A DNA stretch of 64,000 bases, taken from the NCBI RefSeq assembly GCF_026914185.1, contig NC_070561.1:6882001-6946000 (forward strand). The letters run 5' to 3'. Source of the DNA: Puccinia triticina (lineage: Eukaryota > Basidiomycota > Pucciniomycetes > Pucciniales > Pucciniaceae). The position numbers and the translations under genes are program-made. Below the pieces are notes generated by a model. That model was not told where the DNA came from, did no database searches, and saw only the letters and a program-made list of their open reading frames with translations. Of the stretch, positions 1 through 9,134 are shown in pieces (position 1 is the stretch's first letter; every line of letters begins with the position of its first letter).

Positions 1-878
1 GAAGTATCAGCAATGTGGATTGATTTTCTTTTGTTTGAAGTTGAGCTGAGTTCGGAATGGCAAAAAAACTCCTCCAAGATCTGGAGGATTTTGTCGTGGA
101 TGTTGGCACCGGTGTGCTTTTCTCGGAAGGGTTTGAATCCAATGGTTGCTGAAATTGGATTCCATTCTTTGGAGATGAAATGGCATGTGAGTGAGATATA
201 AGGGGTTCCGCCAGCTGAGGACCAGATGTCGGTCGTGAAAGAGAAGCGATCGGATGCATTTCGCAGGAATCTCAATACTGTAGGTTTACTATCGGCATAA
301 AGTGCCTTGATTCGCTGAGAAACAGTATGTTCGCTAAAGACTGTGATCCCCGGGTCAAGTCCATGAATCAATTTGAGGAATTTCGGACTTCTTACTTTTG
401 AGTAAGACAGCTGGTCTTCAATGATCCAGTCGAGCAGATGAGTGTTGAAATTGGACTGGCGAGACTGGAGCATGATCTTTTGAAGAGGACCTGTGGCTTT
501 AGATTTAGGCATCAACGACGAGGGCTGGGCAGCGGTCCCAGCGGACGGGGTACCAGAGCTTTGAGGAGGTTCAATGCCTTCTTTGGTATTCTCGGCAACT
601 TCAAGGGCGAGTTTCCATTCGCCAGGATGCTTACGAGCAATGTGGTTCACAAAGTTCGTCTTTGTCGTCTTATTTGCCATGAGCGCTTCGCCGCATTGAT
701 CAATCAAGCAGATTCGTTTTCCTTTCGAATCAGGAGCCCCGAAGAAAGAGATCGCTGTCTCTGATTGGTTAACACCGGTTGATTTACGTCGCTGGGCAGT
801 GAGAAGAACTCCTGGCAATGATGACGGATAAGTAGATTTGCTTTTTGGCGGGGGATCATCTCCATCGGTGGCAGCCAT
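1..878 (-). CDS. hAT-family transposase, N-terminal part (runs off the window)
   Basis: Reading leftwards from an ATG at 878-876 the frame stays open to the window edge (about 292 codons). The protein begins MAATDGDDPPPKSKS. It has a BED-type zinc finger (CLIDQC, then HIARKH) around residues 55-80, and later a segment typical of hAT transposases: RFSFTTDIWSS, PYISLTCHF and HTGANIHDKI around residues 205-265. These elements cut and paste DNA in the nucleus; the BED finger binds element ends and the RNase H-like fold, only partly in view, does catalysis. No frameshift or stop is visible in the part present. The remainder lies outside the window, so activity cannot be judged. A host-domesticated ZBED-like gene is the alternative, but the repeat-filled surroundings favour a transposon. 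Confidence 0.8.
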   Translation of the reverse strand, partial: MAATDGDDPPPKSKSTYPSSLPGVLLTAQRRKSTGVNQSETAISFFGAPDSKGKRICLIDQCGEALMANKTTKTNFVNHIARKHPGEWKLALEVAENTKEGIEPPQSSGTPSAGTAAQPSSLMPKSKATGPLQKIMLQSRQSNFNTHLLDWIIEDQLSYSKVRSPKFLKLIHGLDPGITVFSEHTVSQRIKALYADSKPTVLRFLRNASDRFSFTTDIWSSAGGTPYISLTCHFISKEWNPISATIGFKPFREKHTGANIHDKILQILEEFFCHSELSSTSNKRKSIHIADT

Positions 879-925
879 GATTCTAGGCTCTACCTGAAAA
901 AAAAACAACAACAGAAATGTGATAA

Positions 926-1243
926 GGATTCCAATTAGCCACTACCGTTCCGATTCAATCTTGCTTTGGTAGAGATTAAAGGAAAATAAGAACTTACCTC
1001 TAGTCGCTGGCCACTCAGGAGTCGCTGATTGTCTGGCTCTTAGTCGGTGGTGGTCGTCGACTCGTGAGTCGTCACTGGTCAGTGTGGGGATTCCAATTAG
1101 CCAATATCCGATTCGATCTTGCTTTAGTAGAGATTAAAGGAAAAGAAGAACTTACCTGGTCCTCTAGTCGCTGGCCACTCAGGAGTCGCTGATTGTCTGG
1201 GTCTTAGTCGGTGGTGGTCGTCGACTCGTCACTGGTCAGTGTG
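926..1243. repeat. Tandem duplication of ~160 bp upstream of the hAT transposase
   Basis: Two adjacent copies (about 926-1086 and 1087-1243) share the blocks GGATTCCAATTAGCCA, AGAGATTAAAGGAAAA, AGAACTTACCT, CTAGTCGCTGGCCACTCAGG and GTCACTGGTCAGTGTGG. They sit in the 5' region of the minus-strand transposase and could duplicate promoter or subterminal binding sequence. They differ by small indels and substitutions, so the duplication is not very recent. Confidence 0.85.
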
Positions 1244-1254
1244 GTATAGGATAT

Positions 1255-1332
1255 GTGATATCAGCAGCCCCGGGGGTGCTGTGATATCAGCAGCCCCGGG
1301 GGTGCTGTGATATCAGCAGCCCCGGGGGTGCA
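1255..1332. repeat. Three tandem copies of a 26-bp unit
   Basis: The unit GTGATATCAGCAGCCCCGGG plus GGTGCT occurs at 1255-1280, 1281-1306 and 1307-1332, nearly identical each time. It contains the palindromes GATATC and CCCGGG. Confidence 0.9.
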
Positions 1333-1974
1333 TAGGGCTGACCCGGGGCTGGTAAAGGGCCTACAGGGCCTACACAAACTCCTCCGGGGCCCAAAAGGCC
1401 CCAAGTCGCACTTTCACTAGATATTCGAACTTATTCGAATAATCGAGGTGAAATTTGCCGGGCCATTATTCGACCCGATTCGAAATCGAACACGAATACT
1501 CGAATCGATTCGATTTGATGTGCTATGCCCTGCTGATATTTTCAAAATATCAGGCTTTTGGGGCTCCAGATTCCTTCTGGAAGGCCCTCAGATCTTGATG
1601 GGAACTCACCCACTGTTGGTTCTACTCAAACATCAAATGACAACAATAGCCAGTGAAGGGATTGCAACTATCATTAGCAATAGCATGACATAGCACAGCT
1701 TGAAAGCCACTAAAACTAGCAGCATTTTGTGCTAGCTGTTAGCAGTAGCACACCAGTGCTAACCCCTGGCAACCAAGAGCTAAGTCCACTACCAACAGTG
1801 GGTAGCTACTTAAACTACATCACTGGAGCCAAAGCAGTAGTGCAACAATCTTTTTACAGCAGCCAGCAGTTACAGTACCTAGTAACAAGAAAATTATATG
1901 TTGCAAGTAAAAGGTGATGAGCCTTATTATTGATACCATAAAAGCATAGAAATTTATTTTCATTTCTTGATTAA
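1333..1974. other. No gene; TTCGA-rich stretch and likely right end of the hAT element
   Basis: From 1415 to 1520 the motif ATTCGA/TTCGAA recurs many times, as in subterminal repeats of hAT elements. Read on the minus strand the stretch begins CAGGGCATAGCA at 1532, which resembles a hAT terminus. The other end is outside the window, so the terminal repeat and target duplication cannot be confirmed. A near-perfect palindrome lies just outside, at 1533-1553 (10-bp arms, 1-base centre). From 1560 to 1974 I see no coding sequence. Confidence 0.4.
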
Positions 1975-2005
1975 CTAGGGAACCGCGCGGCTTTGCCGCA
2001 GCCGG
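1975..2005 (-). mobile_element. Helitron 3' terminus (element lies to the right, minus strand)
   Basis: On the minus strand the sequence has a hairpin GCGGC-AAA-GCCGC (1999-1987), 8 bases, then CTAG (1978-1975) followed by T. This is the standard Helitron 3' end: a short GC-rich hairpin just upstream of CTRR with insertion before T. The helicase relic at 3099-4120 is on the same strand and upstream of this end, as expected. The 5' end was not found. Confidence 0.75.
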
Positions 2006-2534
2006 AAATTTTTCCCTGCGCAACACTGCAGAATAAAGGCCTGCAAGCCGCACAGTAAAAAAACATACTCCTATATTGCATTCACTAAACAAACATCACA
2101 GCAAAATACCAACAACTTCTCTCATCATTTGTCAGCCTTAGAGTCATCACAGCTGACCTAAAAGCTGCCTGTTCTACCTTGGTTACATATAAATTATATT
2201 ATATCCTTTTCATCTTAAGAGATAACCTTGTTTTGACTTCATATTCTGTTTCCTCACGTAATTTTAACCCTAGTTACAACTTACCAACTCTTTGTAACTA
2301 TACTCCTTCCCTGAGTTATTGAGTTGTGGCGCGCATGCGCAGTTGTGACGTGTCAGCGCTACCAGGCGCGCCAAACCACATGTACATATGTAATTACATA
2401 AGCAAACTGTGAAAATTTTCGAAGTCAGGATCCCCCTTGCCTGAGGCGGATCCACAGACTTCAGCACACCAGAACCACCAACCCAGATAACCCTAGGATC
2501 ACCTCCAAAGAGTTTACAACACTCCCAGTATACC

Positions 2535-3098
2535 TACCGTCACAGGCGCCTAGGATATTGACAGTAAGTAACCTCTTTCACTGAACCTTGTTCATCTCAG
2601 AGGTACAACTCTGTGTCTTGCTTGATCTTCTCTTTTCTGCTGGTTTTGTCTTCTTCTTGATCACAGGGCTGTCCCTTCAAATCTACTGGCCTTTGCCTCT
2701 ATCTTGATCACAGGGCTGTCCCTTCTTATCATTTGGCCTTTGCCTCAAAATCTAGGTTCAGGGCTGTCCCTCAGGTTTCCCTTTAAGAACCTTGACTATC
2801 CAGAAGGAAGCTAAAAAATTGTGGCTGGATTAAACTTATCTAATCCAGATACCCTCCTGAGAGGAAGCTGTAGCACTTCTTAGCACAGATTAGCAGCACT
2901 CTTCTGAAGAGTAGCATTGCCAGTGGACGTGCATTCCCACTAGAATAACCTAGTACTTCTCTTCATCTTGATCCTGCTCTGTTTTCTCTTTTCTATTTCT
3001 CTCTCTCTCTTATAGTTGTATTTTCTTTATCCCAAGAAATCCAACTATTGCCCCCCATTTCTTGTGTCCTGCTGTCACTATAGAGACTCAGGCTCACA
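2535..3098. repeat. Dispersed repeat, copy 1 (LTR-like), inside the decayed Helitron
   Basis: This stretch matches 6899-7330 in several blocks: TTGACAGTA near the left end, CTCAGAG with AACTCT, GAAATCCAA, TTGTGTCCTG and TGTCACT, and GGCTCACATC at the right end, where both copies stop. Internally 2653-2750 holds a ~48-bp direct repeat (CTTGATCACAGGGCTGTCCC twice, with a third partial copy). The sharp common right boundary suggests an element end, possibly an LTR ending in CTCACA. No coding sequence is seen. Confidence 0.55.
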
Positions 3099-4120
3099 TC
3101 ATTCCTGCAACAAAACACCCGACTGGATCACCTCCAAATTTACCAAATTTGTTGTCTCAACCGCCCCTTGAGTCTGGCCTCCAGTGATTATCCCGACCAT
3201 TGTCCCCTCCGGAGTCGTAGATCTTGACAGAGCCACGTACAGTTGCCCATGAGAAAAAACAGGCCCCAGCAAGAAAACACCAACCTTTTCCAAGAACGCA
3301 GGCACCACCGGGAACTGTAATCTTTGAAATTTTGTCTTGAACTCTTGATACGGCTTGTGGATCAACAGCAGCTTTGGAATTCCGACCTCCTCACCCTTTG
3401 TTGGTCCTGTCATTACTTTGCATTTTAATACAGGTGGTTGGATTCTTTGACCAGAAGCTGGGTGCCGTTTGCTAATCCAGAGCCTAGACTGAAATTCCGC
3501 AAACATACAAACAGCATTCCTTCCTTCAAAGACAAAAATGGCATCGGGAACCCTGGCAAATTTATTTTAGCTAATATTTCAGGCGCTGCAGTCTCGTCAC
3601 AATCGCTCATTAACTTTTTGACTGCGGGGATATGCACTACACGCCCTGGCAAACCCTTCAAACACACGCTGTTGATGGCTGTCACATTAACGTTTAGCTG
3701 TGTCAATATAGCCTTTGTGCTATAAAAATTAGCCAATTCAACATCCCCAAGCACTGATCTAACGCTCCCTAGGTTCCCATCCCAACTTGTAGAAGCCAGT
3801 TCAAGAAACTTGTCACATCTACCAACCCAGTCCCCTGTCCTTGCAATCCTGTTGATGCCGTAACCCGCATATTTCTTGTCAAGCTAAACCCGACAAACAA
3901 ATTCTACACATACGACGCGATTAAGCTAGCCAAACCTTGCGCCATCATATCACGGCCCTTCACGACCGGCAAAGTCTGCCTGAAGTCGCCTCCAAAGAAA
4001 ACTAACACACCTCCAAACAACACATCCAACCCCCGCAGCTCTCTAAGTGATCTATCAACGAGTTCTACAGTCTTTTGGTGTGTCATTGTGATCTTGTCCT
4101 AGATTAGAACATCCAAAGAT
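3099..4120 (-). pseudogene. Helitron Rep-helicase, C-terminal helicase relic
   Basis: Minus-strand pieces match the PIF1-like helicase of Helitrons. From the 5' side they are: VLI-stop-DKITMTHQ (motif II, with the Trp of LIWDE replaced by TAG at 4101-4099), FFGGDFRQTLPVV (motif III, ~3970), then LPGRVVHIPAVKKL, MPFLSLKEGMLFVCLRNF and SGLANGTQLLV in one frame (3754-3425), and FQRLQFPVVPAF and SHGQLYVALSR in another (3506-3099). A frameshift lies between 3425 and 3506. The segment that should carry NKSQGQT is missing exactly between PAF and LEKVGVF (about 11 codons, near 3290). Rep and the first helicase half are absent. It is clearly inactive. Confidence 0.85.
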
Positions 4121-5524
4121 TTGAGCTGACTACCTGTGGGATGGTGAGCAAAGATGATGTTGGTGGGAGAAGGATTATATATTGGGTCAGGTCATGAAAG
4201 AGGCTGAGGACTCCATTGATTGTGCTGCGTTAGAGGCGACGGGTTAGGAAGAAGCGTCAGGCACATGAAGAGACTGGTGATGTATGAAGAACAAAGGACT
4301 GTGGAAAAGATATGGTATGAACACTTGAAAGATGGCTGAGACCAATGTGGTTGTGGGCTGTGCTCAAAGATAACGGTTGCTTATGGAAACAATGAATTGG
4401 CAACTTTGGTGGGTTGGGTTGGGTGGACGATTGACACATGCAAAAGTGATGTCACTATTGCAGGCGCAGGATAATCATGACTGGTAATTGTGCCATTGGA
4501 GCTGTTGTGAGCCGGGAATAGAAAATAAATTTGGTCAGAAAATGTCTTGTTGATGCTCAGATGCTGAGATAGGTATTTGTGTTGGTAATAAATTAGTGAA
4601 GTGTGTGCATTACTTGGGTGTGAGACCCAGTGAGTGGGTTGATTGGATTTAGGAGACTGGAGGTGGCAGTGATCAATGGATACTGAAACCGGAGACTATT
4701 GAAGGACGGGTTTAGACATATGGACCAATTTACAATGTTGCAGCTAACAATGTTTCTTTATTCAGGAGTTAGATCAGCAAAAGGAGGTGGGCCTTGAGGG
4801 GAAAAACCTGGATGGTCGCGGTTTTGTGTCAAAGGTGTAGGATTGTTGGAGTAGAAATGGTTGCATATGGAAGTTTGAGGGTGCTTGGAATGTCAAAAAT
4901 GAAGTAAGGCATTGAAAAAGGTAATGTAGCACAATCAGGCAAAATCACGAGCGGTGAAATGGTGTGTGGCAATGGCAAGGGAAAAGGCTGAGCAGAAGAT
5001 ATAAAGAGGGGGGGCATGTGTTGGTTTGGGCCAAGGGGCGTGAGGTGGTATTGATGCCTATATAGGCCTAATTATTGTGCGACTCGCGTATACCTATTTC
5101 AAACTCCACAGATTCATCGGTCCTGTAACTGGTACAGGTTTTGGGTGCGGAATTATCCCCGGTACAGGGGGAACTGCTGCCCAAAATTTTTACCTGTCAC
5201 AAAACTGGTGAATTTCAGGAGTTTAATCTAGTGAAGCTTTTTGGTGTATCATAATGAGCTAGCTTTACCAATAACAATAAAAATAATCATGAGTGTGACC
5301 AGTAACAATCACAATCACAATGAAATTTTGTTATGCTTCCATTACAATACCATAACCCTGTGTTATGTTGCTTTTTGACAAGTTTTTCCGCTAAAAGTGG
5401 CATAATATAGTGCTGCTCAACTCCAGATAACCAGAATCATACCCCCAGATAACCCAGGATACCATGCTCCCAGTATTGATATTGAAAGTAAGGCTGTAAC
5501 CCAAACCCATGCCCCAAGGCCATG
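4121..5524. other. No gene recognised
   Basis: Short open frames occur here, but none has recognisable motifs or splice-consistent continuation. The stretch lies on the 5' side of the helicase relic and may be decayed Helitron sequence. The flanks of the element inserted at 5533 read CCCTGGGG on both sides. Confidence 0.5.
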
Positions 5525-5532
5525 CCCTGGGG

Positions 5533-6415
5533 TAGAGATGGCAACTTTGCACCCGTTGCGGGTACCCGCCCAGTCTGGCGGGTACCCGCCAATGGATGCG
5601 GGTGCGGGTGCGGGTGTCTGAGATTCCGGGAAAAAGCCAGCGGGTACCCGGGTAATTAAATGCACACCTGCAGACACCCGCCGGATCCCTTCCGGTTGCC
5701 GAGGTTGCACAACCTTGGCAGCCAGAAAGCTCCTCCCAGTCGCCGAGGTCATACAACCTCTTTGACCAGGGGGGATTCATTCCGGTGGCCGGGGCTGTAT
5801 CTCGGCGACCAGAGGGAAATCCCCCTGGTCGCGGAGGTTATACAGCGGCGAGCAAGAGAAAATCCTCCTGGTCGGGGAGGTTCGAGAGGTTATACAACCT
5901 CGGCGACCAGAAGCAAGTCCTTCTGGTCCGAGAGGTTATAGTATACAACCTCGGCAACCAGAAGGAAATCCTTCTGGTCGCAGAGTTTATACATCCTCGG
6001 CGACCAAGAGGGATTTCTCCTGGTCGCAGAGGCTATACAACCTCGGTGACCAGAATTATACTCCTGGTTGCAGAGGCTACACAACCTCTGCAACCAGGCG
6101 TCAATATCCTGATCGCAGAAGTTACACAACCTCTGCGACCAGAAGGAAATTCTCCTGGTTGCAGAGGTCATATTGCAACCAGAAGGGTTTCCTTCTGGTC
6201 GCCAAATTAGCCATATGGCCTCTTCAACCGGAAGGGATCGCTTCCAGTCGCCGAGGCAGGGGCGGGTACCCGCGGATATCCGCGCGGGTACCCGCCCAGG
6301 CAGGCAGGTACCTGCCAACAAGTGCAGATGCGGATGTGGATGTCAGGAATTGACCAAACAGACCAGCGGGTACCCACACCCGCACGGCTACCCGGGTGCA
6401 AAAGTGCCATCTCTA
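5533..6415. mobile_element. Non-autonomous hAT element filled with a palindromic minisatellite
   Basis: The terminal inverted repeats read TAGAGATGGCAACTTTGCAC at the left and TAGAGATGGCACTTTTGCAC at the right (reverse complement). They are flanked by an 8-bp direct repeat CCCTGGGG (5525-5532 and 6416-6423). An 8-bp duplication and a TAGAGATGGCA end are hAT hallmarks. Inside each end are GGGTACCCGC palindromes. The core (about 5690-6240) is a degenerate array of ~46-bp units, each made of two hairpins: GCGACCAGAAGG paired with CCTTCTGGTCGC, and GAGGTT paired with AACCTC. There is no transposase, so movement would need one from elsewhere. The many short open frames inside are repeat artefacts. 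Confidence 0.9.
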
Positions 6416-6423
6416 CCCTGGGG

Positions 6424-6898
6424 CTTGGAACCCGGGTTTCAGGGCTTGGGATGGCACTCTGACATGCCCCAAACCCCAGGGCATTGCATTTTAATGGGTA
6501 AATTGCTCAGGAAAAGTATTTGAGCAATTTGTTTAGTCATTTTTTGACTTCAAGTGTTCATGCAGGAATGACCATATTTCATTTGCACCTTGTGTTGGTA
6601 ACTTATCAGGAATAAAATTAAGGTTGGTTGCCTAAGAATCAGTGGAGAAGGCAAAAAACACACTTCTCCATCCAAGACAGCCGGTGAACTTGCCTAAACA
6701 AGGAGGGGGAGGCTTTGCTGGCCTTCAGATTCATCTATTGAGTGTTTGAGGGTTCCTCCAAGGGCTCCAGATTACTATGCCAGGCCGGGCCTGACCTGTC
6801 TTGAAGAAAAAGCCATGCGCTGGGGGATTTGTGCATACCTTGGGGCAAACGGGGTTCAGAGTGCGGGCTGAGCACTTATTCCCCAACCCAAACCCTGG
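6424..6898. other. No gene recognised
   Basis: Spacer between the hAT element and the second copy of the dispersed repeat. No open frame with recognisable content, no clear repeat. Confidence 0.5.
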
Positions 6899-7330
6899 GT
6901 CACAGCCTTATTTGACAGTAGGTTTCACTGAAGCTTAATTATCTCAGAGTGAAACTCTTTTTCTCTTGATTTCTTCTTTCTTTCTTTCTCCCCAAACCAT
7001 AACAGATCAAAGTTTACCCTGTTCTACCTAGACCTAATCTGAAAATCAGGGCAGATTGTTTTTAATAATTCTGTGTCCTACCACCGTTTCCTTGGTGTGA
7101 GTAGAGGTTGTTGCTATCTTTGGTCTGGCACAACTCTCCTTACAACTTTTATATGTTTTTCAAGTTTACTCAGAGGATCCACACTTTGTTGAGTTGATAG
7201 ACCACCTCCGGATCATCTCTCTGTTTCTCTCTACTGCTGTTTGTATTTCTTATGCCAGAAATCCAAACTGGACGTGCCCACCCATTTACATTGTGTCCTG
7301 TTGTCACTTTAGAGACACAGGCTCACATCC
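6899..7330. repeat. Dispersed repeat, copy 2 (LTR-like)
   Basis: Homologous to 2535-3098 in the same orientation. It starts near TTTGACAGTAGG and ends at the same point, GGCTCACATC. Beyond that point the two loci are unrelated (helicase relic versus anonymous sequence). Copy 2 lacks the internal CTTGATCACAGGG duplication. Confidence 0.55.
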
Positions 7331-7899
7331 CCTAATTAAGCAATTTTGCTGGTGGGGAGCCCTGTGGAGATTACCTTGGTTCGTCTCAAGGTAAGGTCAA
7401 CTCGGGAGAGGAATTCATTGGAAGTTTGACTTGGATGCATATTACACTGCAAAAATAACTTGGTCAACTGCTTGCAGTTGAAATGCAGGATATTAAAGCC
7501 AAGCTGCCATTGTAACTCCACATGAATGCAAAGTGCCTTTGTTGGCACAGTAACTGTGCAAGATGTACAATGACTGTGCATTGAAGCTTGGGTTGAGTCA
7601 AACCTTGAGTAAGGCTGGTGTAACAAAACAAGATTCCTCAGAGTTGCGGCATGCCAACTGCTCACAGTTGACACAGTTTTTTTTGCAGTGTTACATTGGG
7701 CAAAAATCAACCAATTTTAAATTGGTTTAGTGCATCTCAGTCAAGCGGGGATATAATTAAGCCAGAAAATTATGCTGGCAGTGGATTTCCAGCCAACATC
7801 AATTAACTAGTATACTGCACCCGGAACTGCTGCACAGGTGTGAAATGGGTGCAACCCTCCAAGCGGTACTAGGTATTGGCCGCAGGTACCAATCAACAT
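7331..7899. other. No gene recognised
   Basis: AT-rich spacer up to the target duplication of the fold-back element. Nothing with recognisable coding motifs. Confidence 0.5.
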
Positions 7900-7908
7900 T
7901 TTCAATTT

Positions 7909-8832
7909 GGGGCTGGCTTTATGCACTCCAAATATTTACTACATGCACTCCAAAAAAGTAGTGAACTTGTGTCTACTCCAATAAATGTTGGAGTGAGCAA
8001 AGGTTCACTCCAAAAGTGGGTTGAATTGGAGTGTTTGGAATTTCACTCCAATATATATTTGGAGTGAACCTTTGTTCACTCCACTATATATTTGGAGTGA
8101 ACCTTTGTTCACTCCAAAAGTGGGCTAAATTGGAGTGTTCAGAAGTTCACTCCAATATTTATTGGAGTGAAAAATTGTGCACTCCAAAAAAATGGAGTAT
8201 AAAATTAGGCACTCAAACTGTGAGTGGATTTCAACCCACTCCATGTTTTCTTTTGGAGTGTGGACCACTGGGCACTCCAAAAAAGTGGGGCCAGTAATTC
8301 CCATTGAAAAAGAGCATATAAATAGGCTCATACTCACTGGAATCTTTGGGGCCTAGTCTTAAGGAGAGGAATGTGAGTGTAGTGGAAGTTTGTCTGTAGG
8401 GGGGAGGCAGGGTCTCCAAGGGTCAAAGCATGAACTTGTTGATCTGGAGGAGTTGCTTGGAGTGCATGGATTTATTTAAAATAGGTGTAAACTCCAGTAT
8501 TCGTTGGTGTGTACAGTAGTACACTCCAGTATTTATTGGAGTGTACAGTAGTACACTCCAATCTTTAAACATACCAAGTTTCAAGATTGGAGTGCGCAAG
8601 TTTTCACTACAATAAATGTTGGAGTGAACTTCTGAACACTCCAATTTAGCCCACTTTTGGAGTGAACAAAGGTTCACTCCAAATATATGTTGGAGTGAAA
8701 TTCCAAACACTCCAATTCAACCCACTTTTGGAGTGAACCTTTGTTCACTCCAACATTTATTGGAGTAGACACAAGTTCACTCCTTTTTTGGAGTGCATGT
8801 AGTAAATATTTGGAGTGCATAAAGCTGGCCCC
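7909..8832. mobile_element. Fold-back element with long inverted repeats and TTGGAGTG octamers (MULE-like)
   Basis: The element starts GGGGCTGGCTTTATGCACTC and ends with the near-perfect inverse. The arms are about 250 bp (7909-8168 and about 8575-8832). A 9-bp direct repeat TTTCAATTT flanks it at 7900-7908 and 8833-8841. Long terminal inverted repeats with a 9-bp duplication point to the Mutator-like superfamily. Both arms are built from the octamer TTGGAGTG and its complement CACTCCAA, repeated in both orientations every 15-35 bp, so each arm can also fold on itself. There is no transposase gene. The central part (8170-8570) continues the octamer pattern more loosely. Confidence 0.85.
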
Positions 8833-8841
8833 TTTCAATTT

Positions 8842-9134
8842 ATCAATCACAGAAGTTTTAGAAGCTGATAGGTTCTTCTTTACCAGCAAGAGAACTGCAA
8901 AAAAAAAAGAAATTATTTGACAAATCCGCCTTTCAGGGAATCAAAATCTGATAAAATTATGTTGGCAGTGAAATCATGGTGGCAAACATGGAACATGCTG
9001 ATGGAAGGATATTTTGTGAGAAGGAAGTGGATGTGCTTTGATCACAAGTAAACCAAAAAATTTGTAAATAAGAAAGGAACTGCATTGATTCAGATTTTAT
9101 TATTCAAAAATTTATTGAAGTTCCACAGATTGTT
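8842..9134. other. 3' flank of the first paralog gene
   Basis: A short AT-rich interval between the fold-back element and the stop codon of the minus-strand gene. It probably contains that gene's 3' UTR. No specific poly(A) signal is claimed. Confidence 0.4.

Noticed and set aside
5391..6523. Overlapping open frames of 60-143 codons on both strands
   Set aside because: They translate the palindromic minisatellite of the hAT element; every frame is open because the unit lacks stops. No gene.
7876..8889. Mirror-image open frames (for example 63 and 71 codons with nearly the same protein)
   Set aside because: They arise from the two inverted-repeat arms of the fold-back element.
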